Source: Xenococcaceae cyanobacterium MO_188.B32 (GTDB taxonomy: Bacteria > Cyanobacteriota > Cyanobacteriia > Cyanobacteriales > Xenococcaceae). Taken from it: 44,168 bases of DNA. Below the pieces are notes generated by a model. It did no database searches. It was not told the DNA's origin and worked only from the letters and a program-made list of their open reading frames with translations. This document shows, piece by piece, positions 9,284-17,406 of this stretch. Position 1 is the first letter of the stretch; the number at the start of each line of letters is the position of its first letter. Where the stretch lies: the NCBI GenBank assembly GCA_030065635.1, contig JASJDJ010000049.1, positions 1 to 44,168 of the forward strand, given 5' to 3'. The position numbers and the translations under genes are program-made.

Positions 9284-9391
9284 GATAACTGATGTACGGG
9301 CGATTCGCGAATCGGAGGGGCTGTGTGCTGAACCTGCGTCAGCCCTTCGGGCAACGCCCCGTCCCCTACTGATAACTGATAACTGATAACT
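9284..9391. repeat. GATAACT heptamers interrupted by a GC-rich palindromic insert
   Basis: One GATAACT unit stands at 9284-9290 and three more in tandem at 9371-9391. Between them lies about 77 bp of distinctly GC-richer DNA with a perfect 14-bp palindrome CGATTCGCGAATCG at 9301-9314. The layout looks like a mobile mini-element that landed in a heptameric tandem repeat, with the heptamers now flanking it. It occupies the atpD-atpC spacer. Confidence 0.55.
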
Positions 9392-9398
9392 GAATAAC

Positions 9399-9815
9399 AT
9401 GTCGTTAACTTTAAAAGTAATTACTCCAGATAAAACTGTCTGGGATGACCGAGTCGAAGAAATCGTCCTCCCTAGTACTACAGGTCAATTGGGTATTTTA
9501 TCCGGTCATGCTCCTCTTTTAAGTGCTCTTGATATTGGGGTAATGCGTATTCGCCCTGGTAAAGATTGGCAGTCGATCGCCCTGATGGGAGGATTTGTCG
9601 AAGTAGAAAATAATGAAGTAAAAGTTTTAGTTAATGGAGCAGAAATGGGCAGTTCTATCGAACAAGAAACTGCTCGTACAGAATACGAACAAGCTCAAGC
9701 TCGCTTTAACGAAGCTGACAAAGGTAGCGATCGCCTGGCAAAAATTCAGGCAACTCAATCTTTAAAAAGAGCAAGAGCTAGATTTCAGGCTGCGGGCGGA
9801 ATGGTATCTCTTTAA
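9399..9815 (+). CDS. atpC: ATP synthase F1 epsilon subunit
   Basis: This is the epsilon subunit (atpE in plastid nomenclature) of the ATP synthase central stalk, which couples rotation and inhibits ATP hydrolysis. The 138-residue length is normal. The N-terminal beta sandwich begins [17 protein letters not shown] and includes the conserved [13 protein letters not shown]. The C-terminal two-helix domain is rich in Glu, Arg and Ala. It follows atpD in the same direction with 187 bp between, and no Shine-Dalgarno sequence is evident before the ATG. That may matter, because the spacer is filled by tandem heptamers. Confidence 0.97.
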   Translation: MSLTLKVITPDKTVWDDRVEEIVLPSTTGQLGILSGHAPLLSALDIGVMRIRPGKDWQSIALMGGFVEVENNEVKVLVNGAEMGSSIEQETARTEYEQAQARFNEADKGSDRLAKIQATQSLKRARARFQAAGGMVSL

Positions 9816-9941
9816 TTTTGAACATAAAAATAAGGGTCGGAACTTTTAAAAGCTCCACCCTACAGGTATGTACTATATACTGAAAAAACAAAGAGCGGTT
9901 TAGTTAAATTTAATTCTACTAAGCTTATTAGTTTTTGTGGA

Positions 9942-10244
9942 TTAGTTAGTTCCCGTAAACACGACTTCAGGGAATTTAGTTTGAGCCTGCATCATCGAAG
10001 TAGTTTTACCGTATTCTTGCCAAAAGTTGATTACTTCAGTGGCTTTATTGAGAATTTCAATACGGTCTGTTTCTGGAATCCAATGTTTGGCTTCTAGTTC
10101 GTCTTTTAGCTGTTGCCAAGCATCATTGCGTGGCCAGAAAAAATAAGCAGTTAAAGGACTCGTTCCTTTTCCCACTACTTGATCTACAGCGATCGCCACA
10201 TCTTTGTCTAACCAAAGAACTTTTAAAGTAAATTTTGACTCCAA
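9942..10244 (-). CDS. ycf65: PSRP-3 / Ycf65 family 30S ribosomal protein
   Basis: A 100-residue protein with the family hallmark [20 protein letters not shown] followed by [19 protein letters not shown] and, further on, [14 protein letters not shown]-3 (cS23) is a small-subunit ribosomal protein found in cyanobacteria and plastids, and formerly called Ycf65. Length and all blocks match. It is a single gene, convergent with atpC and divergent from the HAD hydrolase gene 70 bp away. Confidence 0.92.
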   Translation of the reverse strand: MESKFTLKVLWLDKDVAIAVDQVVGKGTSPLTAYFFWPRNDAWQQLKDELEAKHWIPETDRIEILNKATEVINFWQEYGKTTSMMQAQTKFPEVVFTGTN

Positions 10245-10314
10245 TTACGCCTCCAACTTCCATTAAGGGCTATTCTACATAATTAACCCAACTATATTAT
10301 ACCTAATTCTGCTC

Positions 10315-11109
10315 ATGATGAAAAAAAAGCTAATCGCGATTGTGGTTTTTGATATCGATGGAGTAGTTAGAGATGTAAGCAATTCTTATCGACGAGCGAT
10401 CGCCGATACAGTAGAACATTTTACCGCTCGAGCTTGGCGACCGACGATGGAAGATCTCGATCGACTCAAAGCTGAAGGTATTTGGAATAATGATTGGCAA
10501 GCTTCTCAAGAGTTAATCTATCGTTATTTTGAATCTCAAGGAAAGCAAAGAGAAAAACTAAATTTTGACTACGACAATATTGTTGCTTTTTTCCAAGACC
10601 GCTATCGGGGAGTAAATTGGGATGGTTATATTACGAGCGAACCACTGTTAATCTCATTAGCATACTTAGAACAGCTAAGTGCCAATCAAATTGGTTGGGG
10701 ATTTTTTAGTGGGGCAACCAGAGGCTCTGCGGAGTACATTCTCCAAAAAAGATTGGGACTCTACTCTCCTGTACTCGTTGCCATGGAAGATGCTCCAGGT
10801 AAGCCCGATCCTACCGGCTTATTCATGACGATCGCTGCTATAGAAACCCAAGCTTCTACTCTAATTCCCATACTTTACGTAGGAGACACTGTAGCGGATA
10901 TGCACACCATAATTCGTGCCAGAGAAGCAATGCCAGAACGTCCTTGGCTGGCGATCGGTGTTTTACCACCCCACGTTCAGACAACTCCCCAAAGACAACA
11001 GGATTATAAGCAGAAATTAATCACCGCAGGTGCCGATATAGTTATTAATAATGTACGAGAGTTAACCCCAGACAAAATTCAACAACTATTTCTAGATTCA
11101 ACAAATTGA
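10315..11109 (+). CDS. HAD-superfamily hydrolase (subfamily IA, TIGR01548-like)
   Basis: A 264-residue phosphatase-type HAD protein. Motif I is VVFDIDGVVRD with the nucleophile D13 and acid/base D15. Motif II is S132/T135 in FFSGATRG, motif III is K163 in PGKPDP, and motif IV is D191/D195 in VGDTVADM. The cap insertion after motif I fits subclass IA. The best fit by sequence character is the cyanobacterial HAD-IA hypothetical family. The substrate is unknown; sugar phosphates are common in the class. It stands alone between ycf65 and a long spacer. Confidence 0.85.
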   Translation: MMKKKLIAIVVFDIDGVVRDVSNSYRRAIADTVEHFTARAWRPTMEDLDRLKAEGIWNNDWQASQELIYRYFESQGKQREKLNFDYDNIVAFFQDRYRGVNWDGYITSEPLLISLAYLEQLSANQIGWGFFSGATRGSAEYILQKRLGLYSPVLVAMEDAPGKPDPTGLFMTIAAIETQASTLIPILYVGDTVADMHTIIRAREAMPERPWLAIGVLPPHVQTTPQRQQDYKQKLITAGADIVINNVRELTPDKIQQLFLDSTN

Positions 11110-11432
11110 TAGGTGTTGGTTGTTTGCTCCCCATAATTTCGCCCATCTCCCCTATCTTCCTAATCTTCCCCATCAATAGTATCTATACTTTTGTCCCTAG
11201 TTTGTTCCCATTCATTGTTTAGTCTAAAAAACAAGATCGAGAACATTAAACGATATTTGGGAAGTAGATAGCTAATTATTTTATCCTAGTTTATCTGCTT
11301 CCTGTTTCCTATAAATCATAACTCTATGTAAATTTTAGACAAAAAAAATATATTATGTATTTATGCATTTTCGGAGTGTTACAACCGTCTTTAAACTATA
11401 TGTAATTAGTAAAAAAAGAAGAGAGTGAGCAA

Positions 11433-11603
11433 ATGAACGAGTTGATATGTGGAGATTATATACCTAAAATTGGAAAGAAATGCCCCCCAAAAAAAATTAC
11501 TCAGAGGGCAATTCTAATTGATAATAATTCAACCAGTACAGCTAAAAGCTGCTGGAAAAACAGAGCCAGAATTTTATTTTGCCCGATAATCCAGTTCAGG
11601 TAA
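11433..11603 (+). CDS. Possible 56-residue Cys-containing small protein
   Basis: The ATG at 11433 follows the purine-rich AGAAGAGAGTGAGCAA. The frame reads MNELICGDYIPKIGKKCPPK and on to ...CPIIQFR with a stop at 11601-11603. It has four cysteines and many lysines. I do not recognise it. The ribosome-binding-like purines favour translation, but codon usage is unremarkable and the length is small. Confidence 0.22.
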   Translation: MNELICGDYIPKIGKKCPPKKITQRAILIDNNSTSTAKSCWKNRARILFCPIIQFR

Positions 11604-11706
11604 GCGCGGACACGCTCTAGGAGTGTAAAAATTTAACTCTCCTAAAACCATCAAAGCAATATGTAACGATTTACTCGTTAAGCGACCTAGCATTTTGGTA
11701 TTATCC

Positions 11707-11733
11707 CTGAGAAAAAGTTGCAGTTTTTCTCAG
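11707..11733 (+). terminator. Perfect hairpin, possible terminator or sRNA stem
   Basis: CTGAGAAAAA pairs with TTTTTCTCAG over ten bases around a seven-base loop. The stem is AT-rich in its upper half and is followed by AAGATTATTT, not a clean T-run. It is therefore a weak terminator candidate, or the 3' stem of a transcript that covers the spacer. Confidence 0.4.
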
Positions 11734-11887
11734 AAGATTATTTCCCAATTAGCTAATCACTGGCAGCTAGCTCCCTACCACCTAAATTATAACGCGAACT
11801 AGTTTTGGAACAAAAGTACTGGTCAGAGTGACTCTAGCTGGAAAAGCCAGAAATCTCACTGACTTAAGTTAATATCAACCCAATTTT

Positions 11888-13186
11888 ATGGTAAAGATGA
11901 TGAATAACAATATCTCGGAACAATCGACCGATCTCTCTCAAAAAAACAGCAATTCTCAAGATATAAGAGCCTTCGATACTCTTAAACAAAATGAGCTATT
12001 TGCCACTCTCAAGCAACTAAAGTTTAGTGGTAAATTAATTTTTACAGAACCAAAAGGAAATAAATGGGTTTTTTATCTTCATTCAGGTTTTATAGTATAT
12101 GTTACAGGAGGTGTACATCCTATAAGACAATGGATAAGACATCTAAATACCCAATTTCCTAACTTATTTACTCCCAAGTCAAAGTTTAATTGGAAGTCCG
12201 ATTTAGCAACTATTAATACTCAAAATGCCAAAATTTCTTGGCATTACGAATTGTTGTCTTTGTGGATACAGCAACAAAAAATCACTCGCGAACAAGCAAC
12301 TAAGCTCATCTGGTCTGTAATAGTTGAAGGATTATTTGACATTAACCAAACACCCCAGGTTTCTTATGAACTCAAGCAAAGTCAGTCTCCAATTCCAACC
12401 TCATCAGCCATAGTTTTGATAGACGGTAATCAAGTAGTTGCTGAAGTAGAAAGGCAATGGCGTGCTTGGCAAGAAGCCAGACTTGCTCAATTCTATCCCA
12501 ATCAAGCCCCAGTTATTAGACAACCAGAACAACTACAACAGAATACATCCACTCATGTGCTACAGATGCTGGAGCAACTACTTGAGGGGCAACCAACCTT
12601 GAGAGAATTGTCAATACGCATGAAGCGAGATGTATTAACAGTTATTCGTTCTTTATTGCCTTATTTTCAATCTGGGTTAGTGGAACTTGTCAATGTTCCC
12701 GATACACCTTCACCAGTTAACATTGATTCCAATAACAAAACCGAACAAGAGCGCAAACCTTTAATTGCTTGTGTGGATGATAGTCCTCTAGTTTGTCAAT
12801 CCATGGAAAAATTACTAGTGGCTTCAGGCTATCGTTTTGTAGGTATCAATGAGCCCCTAAGAGCTTTTGGTGCTTTACTAGCCCTTAAACCAGATCTCAT
12901 TTTTCTAGACCTGATGATGCCTAACACCAATGGCTATGAAATCTGCGACAAATTACGCCGAATACCAACTTTCCGTAATACGCCGATCATTATTTTGACG
13001 GGTAATGATGGTGTAGTCGATCGAGTTAGAGCCAAAATTGTCGGTGCTACAGATTTCTTGAGTAAGGCCAAAGTTGATGCGGAAACAGTACTAGGAGTAC
13101 TACACAAGCATCTGAGACACTGTACCTTACAAAAGTTGACTTCCTCAGATAAACTCCTCAAGCAACAGGGTCAGACTGTTGCCTAA
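11888..13186 (+). CDS. PatA-type response regulator (PATAN domain + receiver), PixG/PilG-like
   Basis: The N-terminal half is a PATAN/DUF4388-type domain (LFATLKQLKFSGKLIF at about 37-52, then YLHSGFIVYVTGGVHPIRQW). The C-terminal part (from about 291) is a receiver with D297/D298, phospho-acceptor D341 (LIFLDLMMPNTNGYE) and K393. This is the PatA/PixG/TaxP architecture that heads cyanobacterial chemotaxis-like operons controlling type IV pili motility. It is the first gene of a five-gene unit, 81 bp before the CheY gene counting from that gene's start at 13268. In such systems the PATAN protein is an output response regulator acting on pilus motors. Confidence 0.9.
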   Translation: MVKMMNNNISEQSTDLSQKNSNSQDIRAFDTLKQNELFATLKQLKFSGKLIFTEPKGNKWVFYLHSGFIVYVTGGVHPIRQWIRHLNTQFPNLFTPKSKFNWKSDLATINTQNAKISWHYELLSLWIQQQKITREQATKLIWSVIVEGLFDINQTPQVSYELKQSQSPIPTSSAIVLIDGNQVVAEVERQWRAWQEARLAQFYPNQAPVIRQPEQLQQNTSTHVLQMLEQLLEGQPTLRELSIRMKRDVLTVIRSLLPYFQSGLVELVNVPDTPSPVNIDSNNKTEQERKPLIACVDDSPLVCQSMEKLLVASGYRFVGINEPLRAFGALLALKPDLIFLDLMMPNTNGYEICDKLRRIPTFRNTPIIILTGNDGVVDRVRAKIVGATDFLSKAKVDAETVLGVLHKHLRHCTLQKLTSSDKLLKQQGQTVA

Positions 13187-13267
13187 TCGTTGTATTTAGT
13201 AAAGATCTAAATGATTTGTCCAAATAGCCTACTATCAATCGCGATTATCGAGGAAAAAGGAAAATTT

Positions 13268-13663
13268 ATGAGCACGGCTTTAGTTGTTGAAGATTGTCTT
13301 ACAGATAGGCAAACTCTGGTTTTATATTTAAAAAAATTGGGCTTTAATGTCCTGACAGCCGAAAGTGCAGCAGAAGCGAGAGCAAAACTTCAAGATAGCA
13401 AACCAGATATTATTCTTCTTGATGTAGTTTTACCAGATCGTAGTGGTTTTGAACTTTGTCGCGAGTTTAAATCAGACCCAGAAATGAATAAAATTCCGAT
13501 TATTTTTTGTTCTAGCAAAGGAACCGAGCTTGACAAATTTTGGGGGCTAAGACAAGGAGCTTCTGCTTATTTGGTTAAACCTCTAGTTCCAGAAGAACTG
13601 ATTGACATTCTAGAGCAGTTAACTAAGAGCAAAAATGAACAAAAGGAGATAGATGATGTCTGA
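13268..13663 (+). CDS. CheY-like response regulator (PixH/PilH type)
   Basis: A single receiver domain of 131 residues starting MSTALVVEDCLTDRQ. The acidic pair is E8/D9, the phospho-acceptor is in IILLDVVLPDRSGFE, and the conserved Lys is in AYLVKPL. The start at 13268 is chosen over the longer frame from 13211 because GGA purines sit just before it and the family begins here. Its end overlaps the start of the CheW gene by eight bases, showing translational coupling. It is probably the second, PilH-like regulator of the pathway. Confidence 0.93.
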   Translation: MSTALVVEDCLTDRQTLVLYLKKLGFNVLTAESAAEARAKLQDSKPDIILLDVVLPDRSGFELCREFKSDPEMNKIPIIFCSSKGTELDKFWGLRQGASAYLVKPLVPEELIDILEQLTKSKNEQKEIDDV

Positions 13664-14270
13664 ATTTTTACTGGCTACTCAAGAGCAAAATAATCCCAAA
13701 CTACTTTCTGGTGATTCAAATAAGTTAGCTACTACCTCGGCAGGAAAATTAGCCCCAAATTTTATTGGAGAGCAATTTTTGCGTTTATACCTAGATTCGG
13801 AAACAGGCGCTTTACTACCAATTACTCAATTAACCGAAGTATTAAACGTTTCTTGCTCTCAAGTAATGCCCATTCCTCATATGCATTCTTGGATGATGGG
13901 GGTATATAACTGGCGTGGTGAAATTCTCTGGTTAGTAGATTTAGCCAATTTAGTAGGTATTACGCCGTTATACCAACAGGCTTTAACTAGTTCGAGTCAT
14001 ACAGTAATTGTGCTAGAAGCTCCTTTAGAAGAAACAGATTCGACAGGCAATGACCGCAAAACCCTAGGTTTGGTAGTCAATCAAGTAGGTAATATCGAAA
14101 ATTGTAATCCCGACTTAATTAAAAATATTGCTTTTCCAGCGATTAACACCAAACTAGAAGCATTTTTGCGAGGCTATTGGTGTAAATCTGACTATGAAAT
14201 GTTAGCAATTTTTCATTTAGATTCTATTTGGGAAGCTATATCTCAAGCCGAAACTACTAGCAAGTTTTGA
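13656..14270 (+). CDS. cheW: CheW-like adaptor (PixI/PilI type)
   Basis: A 204-residue protein with one CheW domain (FLRLYLDSETGALLPITQLT and onward, with MMGVYNWRGEILWLVDL typical of CheW/PilI). It couples the MCP to the CheA kinase. The second of two adjacent ATGs (13656) is preferred because GGAG at 13645-13648 lies seven bases before it. It overlaps the CheY gene and is followed by the MCP gene after about 90 bp. Confidence 0.92.
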   Translation: MSEFLLATQEQNNPKLLSGDSNKLATTSAGKLAPNFIGEQFLRLYLDSETGALLPITQLTEVLNVSCSQVMPIPHMHSWMMGVYNWRGEILWLVDLANLVGITPLYQQALTSSSHTVIVLEAPLEETDSTGNDRKTLGLVVNQVGNIENCNPDLIKNIAFPAINTKLEAFLRGYWCKSDYEMLAIFHLDSIWEAISQAETTSKF

Positions 14271-14359
14271 GGGGTAATTACTAGTAAATACAATTTAAAT
14301 AGTTTTCATAGTTGTAAAACTTTGACTTAATATACTTTGTTCTCGTGAGGTTCATATTA

Positions 14360-17299
14360 ATGATTACGAATCTTCTTAATTCTAATTCAGATCCCCAAGA
14401 TACTAATAATAAAAATAATTCCAATAATTTAGATGATACTACTGCTCAAAATGAATCGAGTGAAACCTCTGTAGAGGAATCTGATTCTTTTTCTCTGTCG
14501 GATTCAGAAACAGACAAAAATTTTCCCAAAAATAACAATTCAGCTAACATTAAGCTAAATAAATTAGAATTGCCAGAGAAAGGGAAATACCTACGGAGAA
14601 ATATCTTAAATTGGTGGATACAGACAGGTTTACAGCGTAAAGCAACGATTATCGCTCTTGCTTTAGGTGTAATTCCTGTAGCTGCCGTTGGTGGTATTTC
14701 TTATAAAGTAGCAAGTAAGTCTTTAGCCGAACAAATTGTTACCGAACAAGAAACCCGCACCTTTGATATTCGCCAGAAAGTAACTCTTTTTTTAAATCAT
14801 ATTGTCGAAGATACCCAGACCATAGCCAAGTCTTCTATTCTGACAGATCCAGAGCTAAGAAAGACTACTAAGACACAACAAAAAATAGACTTACTAAACA
14901 GTTTTGTTGATTCTCATCCCGGGCGGTACGAAGGTATTGCCGTAATAGATACTAATGGGAATTTACTGTTTCAGTCTAAGTCATCTTATCCTCTAGACCC
15001 AGACAAAGATTATAGCGAACAAGAGCTATTTCAAAGAGCAATAAATAATAAAGATGCTGCTATCAATAATCCCAGAATATCTTCTTCATCAGGCAGACAG
15101 AATCTCGAAGTCGCTGTACCAATTAAAGCTAAGGGTACCGAAGAGATTATTGGTATTGTTACCATTCATATGCCTATCAGCAACTTAGAAAGAATTTTTC
15201 AGTATGTTAAAGCCCAAGGTTGGGAGTACAAACTGATCGATTCAGAAGGACGGATTTTTGAGGCAGATGAGATAGAACAAGTAGGTCATTTTGCTGGAGC
15301 CGATTTAGCCGATTTACCAGAGTTAATGGCTAGAGTTCAGAGTTTGGGGTCTAAAATCGACGAATATCAGTATTTTCAGCGAGGAAACCTGGGTCTAAGC
15401 GAAATCATGTTCGATCGCAACGATCGAACACAAGTTATTGTGGGTTATGCACCCATCACCAGTATTAGAGGTTTAGTTCAGCCAGGATGGGGACTCGCTA
15501 TTTCTCGCTCTTTAGAAGATGCTTTTATGCCCCTCAATAAGTTACGTTGGACGTTATTTTTAGGTACTACTGCTGCTGCCGTACTGGTAGGAGCGATCGC
15601 TGCCGTTTTAGCTAACCAAGCCACTCGTCCTATTACTGTAGCAGCAGAAGCAGTTAAAAGAATCGGTAAAGGAGACTTAGATACTCGCGTAGAGGTGGAA
15701 GGTAAAGATGAATTCGCACTCTTGGGCGATAATATCAACAAGATGGCAAAACAGTTAAAATTCCTGCTCCAGAATCAAGCGATAGAAGCCCAACGTTCTC
15801 AGCAATTAAAAGATATAACTCTTAAATTATCTAGAGCATTGGGTTATGAAGAAATTCTTCAGATTGCCGTTAGAGAAATTCTCTCAGCACTCAAAGTAGA
15901 CCGAGCCATATTTTATGACCTTAAAAATAATAATGATGAGAAAATTTTAGCTGAAGCAGTAGCTAATAATTGGCCTAGCTTAAAGAAAGCAGGTGTTACT
16001 CATCTCGACTTTATTCAAGAATATATTCAAAGCGATAAACTTGGTTATGTCTGGAAAATATCCGATATTTATCATGCTGGGTTTAAAACCAACCATCTCA
16101 GACAGTTAGATACTTTTAATGTCAAAGCTAGTTTAATTGCCCCTATTGCCTTTAGAGATGAATTTCAAAGCTTATTAATACTCCATCAGTGTGATGAAAC
16201 ACGAAAATGGAAACAAGTAGAAGTTGATTTCTTTACCCAGGTCGTCTCCCAGGTAGTGCTTGCTCTAGAGCGTGCTAATCTCCTCGAGCAGCAAAAAGCT
16301 GCCAAAGAAAGCTTACAAAAACGAGCTTTAGGGTTGTTGACAGAAGTAGAACCAATTAGTCAGGGAGATTTAACCGTTCGCGCTACCGTAACGGAAGATG
16401 AAATTGGAACTTTAGCCGATTCTTATAATTCCACAGTAGAAAGCTTACGGAAAATCGTTCTGCAAGTGCAAAAAGTGGTAACGCAAATGGCGGTAACTAC
16501 TAATAATAATGAGGCAGTAGCTCAAGAAATGTCCCAGAGAGCAGCAGAAAAATCAGAAGCAGTGGTTGCTGCTCTCGGTCAAATTCAAGCTATGGCTGAC
16601 TCAATTCAGGCTATTGCTCATAGTGCCGAAGAAGCAGAAAAAACCTTCCAAGAAACTGCCAAGACAGTAGCTTTGGGAGACTCCGCGATGAACCGAACCG
16701 TAGAAGGGATTATGGCGATTCGCTCTACTGTTGCCGAAACAGCCAAAAAAGTCAAACGGTTAGGAGAATCTTCGCAAAAGATTTCTAAAGTAGTTAATCT
16801 AATCAGTAGTTTTGCCTCTCAAACTAATCTATTGGCACTTAATGCTTCCTTAGAAGCTTCTCGTGCTGGCGAACAAGGTCATAATTTTGCCGTCGTTGCC
16901 GAAGAAGTAAGAGTTCTAGCTCAACAGTCAGCAGAAGCGACTAACGAAATCGAAAAATTAGTTGCCAGTATTCAGTTAGATACTAGAGAAGTAGTAGCAG
17001 CTATGGAAGAAGGTACAGAGCGAGTAGTCGTCGGTACTCAATTGGTAGATGAAACTCGTCAGAGTTTGAATCAGATTGCAGCCACAAGCGATCGCGTCAG
17101 CACTTTACTGGAAAACATTGCTCAGGCAACAGAAGCACAAACAGAAACTAGTCAGGCTGTTACAGACACTATGACTGAAGTAGCAGAAATGGCAACACAA
17201 ACTGCTACTGACGCAAATCAGGTATCAGACTCTACTAAAAAATTACAAGCTGTATCGGAAGAACTACAAAAAAGTGTTCGCCAATTCAAAGTTGAGTAA
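14360..17299 (+). CDS. Methyl-accepting chemotaxis protein with Cache, HAMP and GAF domains
   Basis: A 979-residue transducer from the ATG at 14360, which has GAGG nine bases upstream; a GTG at 14345 would add five residues. Numbers below count from the GTG. Residues 1-95 are a low-complexity Asn/Ser/Asp tail. TM1 is about 100-122, then a dCache-like sensor. TM2 is about 402-424, and HAMP 1 is 425-477. A GAF domain lies at about 485-645, and HAMP 2 at 650-705. The signalling domain has its hairpin tip near 819-845 ([20 protein letters not shown]). The GAF domain resembles cyanobacteriochrome GAFs (DIYHAGF, then LLILHQC), but the Cys-His that holds the bilin is Asn-His (N583-H584). It is therefore PilJ/HmpD-like rather than a PixJ photoreceptor. 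Confidence 0.92.
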   Translation: MITNLLNSNSDPQDTNNKNNSNNLDDTTAQNESSETSVEESDSFSLSDSETDKNFPKNNNSANIKLNKLELPEKGKYLRRNILNWWIQTGLQRKATIIALALGVIPVAAVGGISYKVASKSLAEQIVTEQETRTFDIRQKVTLFLNHIVEDTQTIAKSSILTDPELRKTTKTQQKIDLLNSFVDSHPGRYEGIAVIDTNGNLLFQSKSSYPLDPDKDYSEQELFQRAINNKDAAINNPRISSSSGRQNLEVAVPIKAKGTEEIIGIVTIHMPISNLERIFQYVKAQGWEYKLIDSEGRIFEADEIEQVGHFAGADLADLPELMARVQSLGSKIDEYQYFQRGNLGLSEIMFDRNDRTQVIVGYAPITSIRGLVQPGWGLAISRSLEDAFMPLNKLRWTLFLGTTAAAVLVGAIAAVLANQATRPITVAAEAVKRIGKGDLDTRVEVEGKDEFALLGDNINKMAKQLKFLLQNQAIEAQRSQQLKDITLKLSRALGYEEILQIAVREILSALKVDRAIFYDLKNNNDEKILAEAVANNWPSLKKAGVTHLDFIQEYIQSDKLGYVWKISDIYHAGFKTNHLRQLDTFNVKASLIAPIAFRDEFQSLLILHQCDETRKWKQVEVDFFTQVVSQVVLALERANLLEQQKAAKESLQKRALGLLTEVEPISQGDLTVRATVTEDEIGTLADSYNSTVESLRKIVLQVQKVVTQMAVTTNNNEAVAQEMSQRAAEKSEAVVAALGQIQAMADSIQAIAHSAEEAEKTFQETAKTVALGDSAMNRTVEGIMAIRSTVAETAKKVKRLGESSQKISKVVNLISSFASQTNLLALNASLEASRAGEQGHNFAVVAEEVRVLAQQSAEATNEIEKLVASIQLDTREVVAAMEEGTERVVVGTQLVDETRQSLNQIAATSDRVSTLLENIAQATEAQTETSQAVTDTMTEVAEMATQTATDANQVSDSTKKLQAVSEELQKSVRQFKVE

Positions 17300-17303
17300 T
17301 TAG

Positions 17304-17358
17304 GTAATAAGTAATAAGTAATAAGTAATGAGTAATAAATATATATGCTACTCATTAC
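17304..17358. repeat. GTAATAA heptamer tandem repeat (STRR-like) and inverted repeat
   Basis: Five consecutive heptamers (GTAATAA x3, GTAATGA, GTAATAA) occupy 17304-17338. GTAATGAGTA at 17325-17334 is the exact reverse complement of TACTCATTAC at 17349-17358, so a hairpin can form. This is a short tandemly repeated repetitive sequence of the kind common in cyanobacterial spacers. It separates the MCP and CheA genes inside the operon. Confidence 0.75.
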
Positions 17359-17406
17359 CGACATAACTCCCCATTCCGAACTCCGAACTCATATAAAGTT
17401 AAGACG

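Larger units (their letters stand above)
11110..11887. other. Long spacer before the chemosensory operon
   Basis: About 780 bp with no gene of normal size. It holds a possible 56-codon frame (11433-11603) and a strong hairpin at 11707-11733. It also has an AGGAG...CTCCT inverted pair around 11620-11645. The length and structure suggest a long 5' leader or a small RNA ahead of the PATAN gene. No tRNA-like fold was found by eye. Confidence 0.4.

Noticed and set aside
14360-17299. Assigning the operon as the pix phototaxis system on architecture alone.
   Set aside because: The MCP lacks the bilin-binding Cys, so pil/hmp-type function is equally or more likely. Gene symbols were left open for most members.
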